The position numbers were made by a program, and so were the translations under genes. Shown here piece after piece: positions 14,978 to 23,032 of a DNA stretch of 23,627 nucleotides (its first letter is position 1; each line of letters starts with the position of its first letter). Origin of the DNA: TMED23 sp964639965 (GTDB lineage: Bacteria; Pseudomonadota; Alphaproteobacteria; Rhodospirillales; UBA2165); contig CAZXGI010000037.1 in assembly GCA_964639965.1 (NCBI GenBank), positions 1 to 23,627 of the forward strand, given 5' to 3'. The notes beneath the pieces are model-generated. The model did not search any database and was not told the origin of the DNA. It saw only the letters and a program-made list of their open reading frames with translations.

Positions 14978-16822
14978 ATGGATGGAAACATGCTGAACTC
15001 AATTCAAACGACAAAAGGTCCAAGAGTCATAACGGATAACTCTCGAGATGATTATCTGACCGATTTTGGGAAGGCGGTTTTAAAAGATAGATATTTATTG
15101 CCTAATGAAAATTACCAAGACCTTTTTGCTCGTGTAGCGAGCACATATGGAGACGACGATACTCATGCTCAACGCCTGTATGGATATTTGAGTCAGTTAT
15201 GGTTCATGGCATCAACGCCGATTCTCAGCAATGGTGGTGCCGGCCGTGGTTTACCGATTTCGTGTTTTTTGAATGAAAGCGATGATAGCTTAGATAGTAT
15301 TGTGGACCTTTGGACCGAAAATGTCTGGCTCGCGTCAAATGGCGGTGGGATTGGCAGTTATTGGGGAAACCTTCGTTCAATTGGCGAGAAAGTTGGACTA
15401 TCGGGCGGTGAAACCTCAGGGGTAATACCGTTTATTCGTGTCATGGATTCATTGACATTAGCCATTAGCCAAGGCTCATTGAGGCGAGGGTCAGCAGCCG
15501 TGTATTTACCAGTCAATCACCCTGAAATCGAAGAATTTATTGAAATTCGCCGGCCAACTGGCGGGGATCCAAACCGCAAAACACCCAATCTTCATCATGG
15601 AGTATTAATTAGCGATGCATTCATGAGAGCGGTTGAAAACGACGAGGAGTGGGGTCTGGTTAGCCCCAAAGATCATTCACCTGTTCGCAAAATACCTGCG
15701 CGCGCCTTATGGATTAGACTATTAACCGCTCGAATAGAGGTAGGTGAACCTTACCTCATCTTTTCCGATACCGTTAACAAGGCAATTCCCGAACACCATA
15801 AACTTGCCGGTCTTAATGTAAAAACTTCAAATCTTTGCAGTGAAATCACGTTACCTACTGGTATTGACCATCTAGGAAAAGAACGAACCGCTGTCTGTTG
15901 CCTATCATCACTCAATCTCGAAAAATACGATCAGTGGAAGGATAACCCAACGTTTATAGAAGATGTAATGCGCTTCCTAGATAACGTTCTCCAAGATTTC
16001 ATTGATCGAGCACCCGAAAGTATGAAAAAATCGAAATATGCCGCATTGAGAGAACGTTCTATTGGTTTAGGTACAATGGGGTTCCATTCTTTATTACAAG
16101 CTAAGATGGTTCCCTTTGAAAGTGCTACTGCCAAAGCGTGGAACTTTAAAATCTTTCGTCACATCCAGGAAAGCGTTGATGCGGCGTCTAAAAAAATAGG
16201 GGAGGAACGCGGCCCCTGCCCGGATGCCGCTGACTACGGAATGACTGATCGTTTTTCAAATAAAACAGCTATCGCGCCAACGGCCTCAATTTCAATTATC
16301 TGCGGCGGAACCAGCCCTGGAATTGAGCCAATTAGCGGTAATAGTTATATTCATAAGACGTTGTCAGGTTCTTTTAATGTACGTAACCGTCATTTGAGTA
16401 AACTTCTCAAAGAAAAAGGTTGCGATAACGAGGAAACCTGGCGTGCAATCACGGTCAATGAGGGTTCAGTACAAAAATTAGATTGCTTAAACCAAAATGA
16501 AAAAGATGTATTTAAAACTGCCTTCGAATTAGATCAGCGCTGGATCATAGAATTCGCCGCCGACAGAACGGCGTATATCGATCAAGCCCAATCAGTGAAT
16601 GTTTTTTTACCTGCCGACGTCCATAAACGTGACTTACACCAAATTCACTTCGCGGCATGGAAGTTGGGTATGAAAAGTCTTTACTATTGTCGTTCTAAAT
16701 CACTCCAACGAGCAGAAGACGTATCAACAAACGAAGCAGGCTTTGATAATAAAAGAATTCAGCAAGATCAGGATCTTAAGCAGAATTCAGCAGATTATGA
16801 AGAGTGTTTAGCCTGTCAATAG
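14978..16822 (+). CDS. nrdA: Ribonucleoside-diphosphate reductase alpha subunit (class I), no ATP-cone
   Basis: The 614-residue catalytic subunit reduces ribonucleoside diphosphates to deoxyribonucleotides. Active-site residues are visible: C96 (LPISCFLNE) and C307 (AVCCLSS) as the redox pair, N285/C287/E289 in SNLCSEITLP (thiyl radical Cys), the phosphate loop PTASISIICGGTSPGIEP (434–451), and the radical-transfer tyrosine pair Y569–Y570 (KSLYYCRS). The C-terminal CLAC tail (C610, C613) is the thioredoxin-reducible shuttle. The barrel begins almost directly after the N-terminus, so the ~90-residue ATP-cone of E. coli NrdA is absent and dATP inhibition by that site is not expected. nrdB follows after 33 nt. 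Preceded by a NrdR box. Confidence 0.96.
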   Translation: MDGNMLNSIQTTKGPRVITDNSRDDYLTDFGKAVLKDRYLLPNENYQDLFARVASTYGDDDTHAQRLYGYLSQLWFMASTPILSNGGAGRGLPISCFLNESDDSLDSIVDLWTENVWLASNGGGIGSYWGNLRSIGEKVGLSGGETSGVIPFIRVMDSLTLAISQGSLRRGSAAVYLPVNHPEIEEFIEIRRPTGGDPNRKTPNLHHGVLISDAFMRAVENDEEWGLVSPKDHSPVRKIPARALWIRLLTARIEVGEPYLIFSDTVNKAIPEHHKLAGLNVKTSNLCSEITLPTGIDHLGKERTAVCCLSSLNLEKYDQWKDNPTFIEDVMRFLDNVLQDFIDRAPESMKKSKYAALRERSIGLGTMGFHSLLQAKMVPFESATAKAWNFKIFRHIQESVDAASKKIGEERGPCPDAADYGMTDRFSNKTAIAPTASISIICGGTSPGIEPISGNSYIHKTLSGSFNVRNRHLSKLLKEKGCDNEETWRAITVNEGSVQKLDCLNQNEKDVFKTAFELDQRWIIEFAADRTAYIDQAQSVNVFLPADVHKRDLHQIHFAAWKLGMKSLYYCRSKSLQRAEDVSTNEAGFDNKRIQQDQDLKQNSADYEECLACQ

Positions 16823-16855
16823 GCAAAGACAGCAAAGGTCACAAGGTATATAAGA

Positions 16856-17833
16856 ATGTCACTCCTAAATGCTAATCCAGTATATAAACCATTCGCTTAC
16901 CCTTGGTGCTATGACGCGTGGTTGATCCAACAACAAGTTCACTGGTTACCAGAGGAAGTACCATTGGCAGATGACGTCAAGGACTGGCAAGATAAATTAT
17001 CTGGGTCAGAACAACATTTGATGACCCAAATCTTCCGTTTCTTCACCCAATCAGATATAGAAGTCAATAACTGTTATATGAAACTTTATGCGAAGGTATT
17101 CCAACCGACCGAGGTGCAAATGATGCTAGCTGCCTTTTCCAATATAGAGACCGTTCACATTGCAGCATACTCACACCTACTTGATACTATAGGCATGCCA
17201 GAAACAGAATATTCTGCTTTCCTTCAATATAAGGAGATGAAGGACAAGTTTGATTATATGCAAGATTTCAATGTTGACTCAAACGAGGACATTGCACGAA
17301 CACTTGCCGTTTTTGGTGGTTTCACAGAAGGCTTACAACTCTTCGCAAGCTTTGCAATGCTATTGAACTTTCCCAGATTTAATAAAATGAAAGGTATGGG
17401 ACAAATCGTTACATGGTCAGTGCGCGATGAAAGCCTTCATTGTCAATCAGCAATTAAATTATTTCATACTTTTTTATCAGAAAACCCAGAAATAAATACA
17501 CCAGAACTAGAAAGGGATCTTTATAGTGCCTGTGAAACCATTGTCATACATGAGGATGCTTTCATTAACTTGGCGTTTGATCTCGGCCCAGTTGAAGGTA
17601 TGGCAGCGAATGATGTAAAATCTTACATCAGATATATCGCCAACCGAAGACTATCCCAACTCGGCCTTGAACCAATTTATCGGGTTAAGGAACATCCACT
17701 GCCATGGCTTGACGCTATGCTAAGCGCCGTAGAACATGTTAATTTCTTTGAAAATAAAGCAACTGAGTATTCTAAAGCTGCTACTCAAGGTACTTGGGAA
17801 GACGCCTTCAACAACCTTTCTGATAATACTTAA
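16856..17833 (+). CDS. nrdB: Ribonucleoside-diphosphate reductase beta subunit (class I)
   Basis: The 325-residue ferritin-like radical generator for NrdA. Metal ligands fall at D67 (FFTQSDIEVNN), E98 and H101 (SNIETVHIAAYSH), E158 (GGFTEGLQ), E192 and H195 (VRDESLHCQ). Spacings of 31 (D–E) and 34 (E–E) match E. coli NrdB. The radical tyrosine is retained at Y105, seven residues after E98, so this is a tyrosyl-radical type rather than a Phe-containing class Ic enzyme. AAGGT lies 8 nt before the ATG. Co-transcribed with nrdA. Whether Fe or Mn loads in vivo cannot be read from the sequence; no nrdI or nrdH is adjacent, which favours a di-iron class Ia assignment. Confidence 0.96.
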   Translation: MSLLNANPVYKPFAYPWCYDAWLIQQQVHWLPEEVPLADDVKDWQDKLSGSEQHLMTQIFRFFTQSDIEVNNCYMKLYAKVFQPTEVQMMLAAFSNIETVHIAAYSHLLDTIGMPETEYSAFLQYKEMKDKFDYMQDFNVDSNEDIARTLAVFGGFTEGLQLFASFAMLLNFPRFNKMKGMGQIVTWSVRDESLHCQSAIKLFHTFLSENPEINTPELERDLYSACETIVIHEDAFINLAFDLGPVEGMAANDVKSYIRYIANRRLSQLGLEPIYRVKEHPLPWLDAMLSAVEHVNFFENKATEYSKAATQGTWEDAFNNLSDNT

Positions 17834-17927
17834 AAAAAATGATTACACCATTTCCAATCATGTAATACTGATTTTCGCCGGCACGAGTATAATTAGATTT
17901 TTTGCCCAAAAAAGTGACAAATTAGAT

Positions 17928-18992
17928 CTATAGTGAAACACGACCGGCTATTTCAGGCGAATCTTCACTATAACGAAAAGCGCGGAAAATCCAATTCGCT
18001 GTTTCACCCATAAACATGGGATCAAATCTGGGGTTAACAAACTCCCACACTATTTCTTTTTCTTTTGTAACCTCAAAAACGCGACCGAAAGACCCTTCAC
18101 ATATTAATGTGTTCCCTGTTGTTAAACGTTCAGCTCCGCTAATATGGTGAGAGTAAAAGAAAGTACAAGGGTCATCACGATACTCCCAAACTACTTCATT
18201 CGTATCTGGATTAAACTCCGTAATATAAGAATGGGGATGTGGAAATGTTGTATTCATACCATTAGCAAATAACATAATATTACCGTTATCTAACATCTGG
18301 CAATCATGTTGGTGCCCCCAGCTATCGTCCCTTCGTTCCCATTTAAATTTTTTAGTTTCTCGGTCTATAATTGCAACCAAATTAATTTGGCGCAAACTAA
18401 TCATTATATCCCCATTATCCAGAGGAAATATCGTATTACACCACGCAAAAACTCGGCGTGGGCAAAGAGGGTGTAATTCATATTTCTCAATATCCATGTC
18501 TATATGTGCGTGCCACTCCCATACAACATCGCCATCAGGTGTTACCTCTTTAACAAAATCACCCACAATTCCCTCGGGCGATTCAGTTCCGGGTTGACCA
18601 CCCTTCACACGCTTTGCTGCATCATCCGGTATTATTTCCCATCCAGCGTAAAGTATGTTGCCATTAGGAAGTTTGCGTAAATCGTGATGCTGCCAGTCAT
18701 CACGATACTCCATGATCAAATTATTATCCCAATCAACCTCACGGATAAGTCCGCCTTTAGCCCCTCCCTTGAATGGCGGCCCTCCTTCTGTACATGACGA
18801 GTAGAATAAATTTCCATTAGGTAACAATCGCGCATAACCACCTGGATTTCCTGGCAGATCCCATTTATGAACAACATCCCCCTCCATGTTTATTAGGGAT
18901 GTTTCCCTACCCCAGCAAGGAGAGTAAAGCGTAAAACCCTGTGTTGCCTTTTTTTGATTGTTAACTCTCACACCAAAACTTCTTGGTCTCAT
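17928..18992 (-). CDS. Arylsulfotransferase (ASST)-family beta-propeller protein, cytoplasmic
   Basis: A 354-residue protein of the arylsulfotransferase fold. Blade repeats recur as LPNGN, LPNGN, LDNGD, LDNGN and LTTGN, each near a W-x-Y/W strand such as VVWEW or VVWEYRDD. Conserved His lie in WQHHD (H102, H103), WGHQHDC (H227, H229), PHPHS (H252, H254) and YSHHIS (H282, H283). In characterised ASSTs a His takes the sulfuryl group from a phenyl sulfate. There is no signal peptide, unlike E. coli AssT. The ATG at 18992 has GGAGAGG with its GAGG 7 nt upstream. An ATG 57 nt earlier lacks one and was rejected. Convergent with nrdB. Donor and acceptor are unknown; a non-enzymatic propeller is possible. 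Confidence 0.82.
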   Translation of the reverse strand: MRPRSFGVRVNNQKKATQGFTLYSPCWGRETSLINMEGDVVHKWDLPGNPGGYARLLPNGNLFYSSCTEGGPPFKGGAKGGLIREVDWDNNLIMEYRDDWQHHDLRKLPNGNILYAGWEIIPDDAAKRVKGGQPGTESPEGIVGDFVKEVTPDGDVVWEWHAHIDMDIEKYELHPLCPRRVFAWCNTIFPLDNGDIMISLRQINLVAIIDRETKKFKWERRDDSWGHQHDCQMLDNGNIMLFANGMNTTFPHPHSYITEFNPDTNEVVWEYRDDPCTFFYSHHISGAERLTTGNTLICEGSFGRVFEVTKEKEIVWEFVNPRFDPMFMGETANWIFRAFRYSEDSPEIAGRVSL

Positions 18993-19090
18993 GGTCTTTC
19001 CTCTCCAAAAATTATTAATGGCTTTTACTTTATTGATTTGGGCATACAATGCAATCTACGAGATCAACAAACCACTGTATTTCAATAGGT

Positions 19091-19109
19091 GATTTTTTTT
19101 AAAAAAATC
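19091..19109. repeat. 9-bp AT inverted repeat in the ASST–ruvX divergent region
   Basis: GATTTTTTT-T-AAAAAAATC is a perfect dyad between two divergent genes. An A/T-only core makes chance likely. It could be a bent or easily melted element, but it is unlikely to be a terminator given gene directions. Confidence 0.3.
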
Positions 19110-19155
19110 TATCAAAGATGTTCAATTTATAAAATTCTGGTACTATTCTATTCTT

Positions 19156-19632
19156 ATGAATAACCAATTTTTGTTCGAAACCATTTCAGAGATGATCGTA
19201 AATTTACCAAGTGAATCGCGCCTACTTGGTCTAGATGTTGGCACTAAAACCATAGGCCTAGCCGTTTCAGATAGTAACTGCAAAGTTGCTGTTGCAATTG
19301 AAACAATTCGTCGCACCAAATTCACAACAGATATAAAACAACTAAAAAAAATTATAGAAAATCGCTCTATTGGTGGTTTGGTTATAGGCCTTCCTATCAG
19401 CATGGACGGCACAGAGGGACCGGCTTGCCAATCCATTCGACAATTTGGTACCAACTTAATTAACGAAATCAAAATTGGTATTGCTTTTTGGGATGAACGA
19501 TTATCAACTTCGGCAGTGCAACGATTTCTCACCAGTGAGGCCGACGTTACACGTAAGCGAAGAGCCCAAATTATCGATAAGTTAGCTGCAACCTATATCT
19601 TGCAGGGCGCTATAGATTCTTTGGCAAAATGA
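19156..19632 (+). CDS. ruvX: Holliday junction resolvase-like protein YqgF/RuvX
   Basis: A 158-residue RNase H-fold nuclease of the YqgF/RuvX family, implicated in 16S rRNA 5' maturation in E. coli and proposed as a Holliday resolvase. Key acidic positions are D27 (LLGLDVGTKTIGLAVSD), the WDERLST motif (D113, E114) and D141 (IIDKLAA); GLVIGLPISMDG is also conserved. The product is about 15 residues longer at the N-terminus than E. coli YqgF. A TACTAT hexamer ends 9 nt before the ATG and no Shine-Dalgarno is present, so the mRNA may be almost leaderless. Its position ahead of pyrB is typical of alphaproteobacteria. Confidence 0.93.
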   Translation: MNNQFLFETISEMIVNLPSESRLLGLDVGTKTIGLAVSDSNCKVAVAIETIRRTKFTTDIKQLKKIIENRSIGGLVIGLPISMDGTEGPACQSIRQFGTNLINEIKIGIAFWDERLSTSAVQRFLTSEADVTRKRRAQIIDKLAATYILQGAIDSLAK

Positions 19633-19676
19633 GATATCAACAACAAAATAAAAAAATATTTCTTTATCGCATTTAC

Positions 19677-19705
19677 TTGCCCTTAACAGAAGTCAGGCAT
19701 ATAGT
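19677..19705 (+). promoter_or_regulatory. pyrB promoter
   Basis: TTGCCC (19677–19682), exactly 17 nt, then TATAGT (19700–19705, 5/6 match). The -10 ends 9 nt before the pyrB ATG, so transcription should begin within about 3 nt of the start codon, giving a leaderless or near-leaderless message. No pyrimidine-attenuation structure can fit. Confidence 0.5.
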
Positions 19706-19714
19706 GCGCTTTTA

Positions 19715-20686
19715 ATGGCAAAGAGCCCAAAATTATTATCTTACCCCTATCGCCATCTACTCGGCATAGAAGGGCTATCCGTTAATGAAATCTCCTATAT
19801 CCTAGACAAATCTGACGAGTATGTTGAACAAAATAGACGACCTGATGCGAAAGTTGACATACTGCACGGCCGGACCATCATAAACCTCTTTTTTGAAGAC
19901 TCTACTCGCACCAGAACTTCATTTGAACTAGCAGGCAAACGATTGAGCGCTAGCGTAATCAATATGTCTGTCAGCTCTTCCTCTGTTAATAAAGGAGAGA
20001 CGTTGATTGACACAGCTTCAACCTTAAACGCAATGCATCCTGAAGTTTTAGTCGTCCGAGCAGGCTTATCTGGAGCGGTCCACTTACTGGCCGAAAAAGT
20101 GGAATGCGCCGTCATTAATGCTGGCGACGGCAGCCATGAACATCCGACACAAGCTCTTCTAGATGCTCTCACAATCAAACGAAGACGAGGCACGTTACAG
20201 GGACTCAAGATCGCTATCTGTGGTGATATCTTACATTCACGGGTAGCAAGATCAAATATTTATCTTCTTGTTACGATGGGCGCTCAAGTGCGATTGGTTG
20301 CTCCAATGACCCTGATACCTTCAGGTGCGGAAAATTTGGGTGTTGAAATATTTCACGATATGAAAGAAGGCCTGAATGACTGTGATATTGTAATGATGTT
20401 GCGCCTTCAAAATGAGCGCATGCACGGAAATTTCTTTCCATCTATTCGAGAGTACTTCCATTTCTTTGGACTAGACTACAAGAAACTATCCGTAGCTAAA
20501 CCGGATGCTCTAATAATGCACCCGGGTCCTGCCAACCGCGGCGTCGAAATTGATTCAGAGGTTGCCGATGATTACAGCAGAAGCGTGATCCGAGAGCAGG
20601 TTGAAATGGGGGTTGCCGTCCGTATGGCTTGTCTCGAGATTTTATCAAATAACTTGCAAAGGGAAATAATGGAGGGCAAGAAATGA
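19715..20686 (+). CDS. pyrB: Aspartate carbamoyltransferase catalytic subunit
   Basis: The 323-residue ATCase condenses carbamoyl phosphate with aspartate in de novo pyrimidine synthesis. The carbamoyl-phosphate loop FFEDSTRTRTSFELAGKRLS has S63-T64-R65-T66-R67. SSVNKGETLIDT supplies the loop Ser/Lys from the neighbouring subunit. HPTQALLDALTI and MHPGPANRGVEI are the other family signatures. No regulatory pyrI is adjacent; instead pyrB overlaps pyrC by 4 nt (ATGA). Together with the degenerate pyrC active site this suggests a PyrB–pseudo-DHOase complex like that of Pseudomonas. No Shine-Dalgarno precedes the ATG. Confidence 0.96.
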   Translation: MAKSPKLLSYPYRHLLGIEGLSVNEISYILDKSDEYVEQNRRPDAKVDILHGRTIINLFFEDSTRTRTSFELAGKRLSASVINMSVSSSSVNKGETLIDTASTLNAMHPEVLVVRAGLSGAVHLLAEKVECAVINAGDGSHEHPTQALLDALTIKRRRGTLQGLKIAICGDILHSRVARSNIYLLVTMGAQVRLVAPMTLIPSGAENLGVEIFHDMKEGLNDCDIVMMLRLQNERMHGNFFPSIREYFHFFGLDYKKLSVAKPDALIMHPGPANRGVEIDSEVADDYSRSVIREQVEMGVAVRMACLEILSNNLQREIMEGKK

Positions 20687-22029
20687 CTAAACATTGGACA
20701 GCCGCCCATCCGAATGAACCCTTGGGCCTCAAAGCCTATACAAATGTGCGTCTGCTTGATCCCGAATCAAAACTTGACATTATTTGCGATAACAATGGAG
20801 GATTACTTACAGACGGTAAAAAGATTTCCGACTTAGGGGCAAATATATTCAAAAAAGGTGTTCCAAAGCGTGCGGAATTAATTGACGGCAAAGGTTTCTG
20901 TTTAAGTCCAGGCCTAGTTGATATACGCGTGCAAGTTCGTGAACCCGGTTACGAACATAAAGGTACGATAGAAAGCGCCGGACGGGCCGCTACTGCAGGA
21001 GGCGTGACAACAATGGCATGCCTGCCAAACACAAAACCTATTATATCAGATATGTCTCAAGTCGAATTTGTAGCTAGAAGAGCACGTAAAATTGGATTAT
21101 CAAAAATTTATCCTTATGCAGCTCTAACTAAAAACTTGGAGGGTAAAGAACTTACCGAAATAGGTATACTTGCTGAAGCTGGAGCGATAGCTTTTACTGA
21201 TGGAGACCAAGTAATTTCTAACGCTCAAGTGTTACGACGAGCTCTTAGTTATGCGAGCACATTTGATTTGCTAATTGTCCAACATCCAGAGGAACCGACT
21301 TTAGCGCCATTAGGTGGCATGAATGCTAGTGAAACAGCTACCAGGCTCGGTCTTCCCGGCATTCCTAAAGAGGCTGAAATTATAATTGTTGAGCGTGACT
21401 TGCGTCTGGTAGAAATGACCGGTGGCAAGCTACATTTTGCCCATATTTCAACGGGGGAAGCTGTCGATGTTATAAGGAAGGGTAAGGCACGTGGATTGAA
21501 TATTACTTGTGACACTGCGCCACCTTATTTTGCACTTAACGATCAATCAGTTGAAGATTATCGAACTTTTGCTAAGCTTTCTCCGCCACTACGTTCCGAA
21601 GATGACCGAAAAGCAATTATTGCTGGTCTTAAAGATGGTACTATCGATGTAATTGCTAGTGACCATACCCCTCAGGATGCAGATAGTAAACGTTTACCCT
21701 TCACACAAGCTGAATCCGGGGGTGTAGGCCTTGAGACTTTGCTCGCAGTAAGCCTTGATCTTTATCATAATGGTGAGCTGTCATTATTAGATGCACTTGG
21801 AAAAATTACCCATGTTCCAGCAAAACTCTTCAAACTACCAGCTGGGTCCCTTGCCAAAGGAGCCGCCGCAGACTTAATTCTATTTGATCCTGAACAGGGC
21901 TGGCAAGTCAAAGACTCTGATCTGATAAGTAAGTCAAAAAATACGCCCTTTGATTTGCGTTTGGTGCAAGGTGTCGTAATGCGCACAGTCATTGATGGCC
22001 GGACAGTTTTCCAAAATGGGGAAAAATAA
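20683..22029 (+). CDS. pyrC: Dihydroorotase-like protein, HxH metal motif lost (probable non-catalytic PyrB partner)
   Basis: A 448-residue type I dihydroorotase homologue (amidohydrolase superfamily) of normal length. The usual DxHxHxREPG is replaced by DIRVQVREPG, so both metal His are Arg82 and Gln84. The PHH segment is TAPPYFAL (278–285), also without His. H201 (QHPEEP), H254 (FAHIST) and D327 (IASDHTP) remain. A loss of HxH is seen in the PyrC' proteins of Pseudomonas, which are inactive but needed to assemble ATCase. The 4-nt overlap with pyrB fits a stoichiometric complex. A working dihydroorotase would have to be encoded elsewhere. The gene symbol reflects homology and position, not proven activity. 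Confidence 0.88.
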   Translation: MTKHWTAAHPNEPLGLKAYTNVRLLDPESKLDIICDNNGGLLTDGKKISDLGANIFKKGVPKRAELIDGKGFCLSPGLVDIRVQVREPGYEHKGTIESAGRAATAGGVTTMACLPNTKPIISDMSQVEFVARRARKIGLSKIYPYAALTKNLEGKELTEIGILAEAGAIAFTDGDQVISNAQVLRRALSYASTFDLLIVQHPEEPTLAPLGGMNASETATRLGLPGIPKEAEIIIVERDLRLVEMTGGKLHFAHISTGEAVDVIRKGKARGLNITCDTAPPYFALNDQSVEDYRTFAKLSPPLRSEDDRKAIIAGLKDGTIDVIASDHTPQDADSKRLPFTQAESGGVGLETLLAVSLDLYHNGELSLLDALGKITHVPAKLFKLPAGSLAKGAAADLILFDPEQGWQVKDSDLISKSKNTPFDLRLVQGVVMRTVIDGRTVFQNGEK

Positions 22030-22034
22030 AATAA

Positions 22035-22664
22035 ATGTCAGAAAATGCCATTTCGCTGATTTCTCTGACCCACTTTGTAGTGGCAGCCCTAGCTTACCTT
22101 TTAGGTTCAATCCCATTTGGACTAGTTCTAACACGCTTATCCGGATTGGAAGATATCAGAGCGTTAGGTTCTGGTAACGTTGGGGCAACCAATGTACTAA
22201 GAACGGGCAGCAAAAAACTTGCACTACTGACATTATTATTGGACGGAGGTAAAGGTGCCCTCGCCGTATTTCTAGTCTATCTTTTCTTCTCGAGTAGCAA
22301 AAACGTTTTGGATCTTAGCATCGTCGGAGGCATGGCCACAGTTATAGGTCATAACTTCCCAATCTGGTTACGCTTTCATGGTGGTAAAGGTGTCGCAACG
22401 ACCCTTGGCACATTGCTTATGATTGCCTGGCCAATTGGCCTAGCCACCTGCATCACTTGGCTCCTAACTGCTGCGATTTCCAGGTATTCATCATTGGCTG
22501 CCATTATATCTATAGTGGCTTCGCCATTTTACGCATTCTATCTAGACCGGGGAGAGATTTTTGTTTTTGCATCATTGCTGGCAGTTCTTTCTGTCATACG
22601 CCACCATACTAATATCCGTAAACTAATGACAGGCACCGAGACAAAAATTGGCGCAAAAAATTAA
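22035..22664 (+). CDS. plsY: Acyl-phosphate glycerol-3-phosphate acyltransferase
   Basis: The 209-residue inner-membrane enzyme moves an acyl group from acyl-phosphate to glycerol-3-phosphate, starting phospholipid synthesis. The three cytoplasmic-loop motifs are present: GSGNVGATNVLR, the GHNFPIWLRFHGGKGVATTLG stretch (catalytic/G3P loop), and the C-terminal HHTNIRKLMTGTE. Hydrophobic segments between them account for about five to six membrane helices. It starts 5 nt after the pyrC stop, so it is translated from the pyrB–pyrC message. Normal length for the family. Confidence 0.95.
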   Translation: MSENAISLISLTHFVVAALAYLLGSIPFGLVLTRLSGLEDIRALGSGNVGATNVLRTGSKKLALLTLLLDGGKGALAVFLVYLFFSSSKNVLDLSIVGGMATVIGHNFPIWLRFHGGKGVATTLGTLLMIAWPIGLATCITWLLTAAISRYSSLAAIISIVASPFYAFYLDRGEIFVFASLLAVLSVIRHHTNIRKLMTGTETKIGAKN

Positions 22665-23032
22665 TTATTGAATCATCAAGTATTATCAAAATCATGGAGC
22701 GACTTTTGACATTATGAGATTAAATTACTTAAAATCTTATATTAACCATGTTGTACCTAAATTAGCGCTACCTTATTAAATTACAATTATTATAAAATAT
22801 TGAAAAAAAAAGAATAATTTGCCTTTATCAAATCAACCAAAGAAACAATTAAATCCACCTCTTGCAAAAATAAAAACAAATTCTTTAGCAGTTAGTGTTG
22901 ACGAAATCAATTAGCGGTGCCAAATGTCCCCTGAAGTTATACCGGCTATGGTACTAAATTCAGATTTGAGAAATTTTTTTGGTAGCATAGCGGGCGTTTT
23001 AAATTCAGAGGCCAAACAGAAAATAAATACAA
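22665..23032 (+). other. plsY–topA intergenic region at the expected dprA position
   Basis: 368 bp with no intact gene, very A/T-rich in its first 200 bp. It contains the apparent dprA remnant (22819–23013). A weaker possible N-terminal piece lies at 22714–22779, in the same frame: an ATG frame reading RLNYLKSYINHVVPKLALPY before a stop, loosely like the start of DprA. It must also hold the topA promoter; TTGACG at 22898–22903 is a -35 candidate without a good -10. Confidence 0.6.
22819..23013 (+). pseudogene. dprA: Eroded dprA fragment (C-terminal winged helix)
   Basis: In one continuous frame the DNA reads SLAVSVDEIN, a TAG stop (22912–22914), then RCQMSPEVIPAMVLNSDL. This resembles the DprA C-terminal winged helix, of the form sPvaVDELiR.cglSP..V...LLELEL. 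Matching features are the VDE(I/L), the R-x-C-x-(M/L)SP run, the V/I, the L-L and the final acidic-Leu pair. The fragment lies exactly where alphaproteobacteria carry dprA, between plsY and topA. The Rossmann core that binds ssDNA and loads RecA is gone. An upstream stop at 22801–22803 and the internal TAG rule out an intact product. The homology is a by-eye judgement and needs profile confirmation. Confidence 0.55.

Noticed and set aside
17834..17927. Terminator between nrdB and the ASST gene
   Set aside because: The best dyad (ATTACA/TGTAAT) has a 13-nt loop, a weak stem and no U-tract; TTTTTT-GCCC-AAAAAA nearby is an A/T-only stem.
19143..19532. 129-codon minus-strand open frame
   Set aside because: It is the complement of ruvX, whose conserved motifs explain the stretch.
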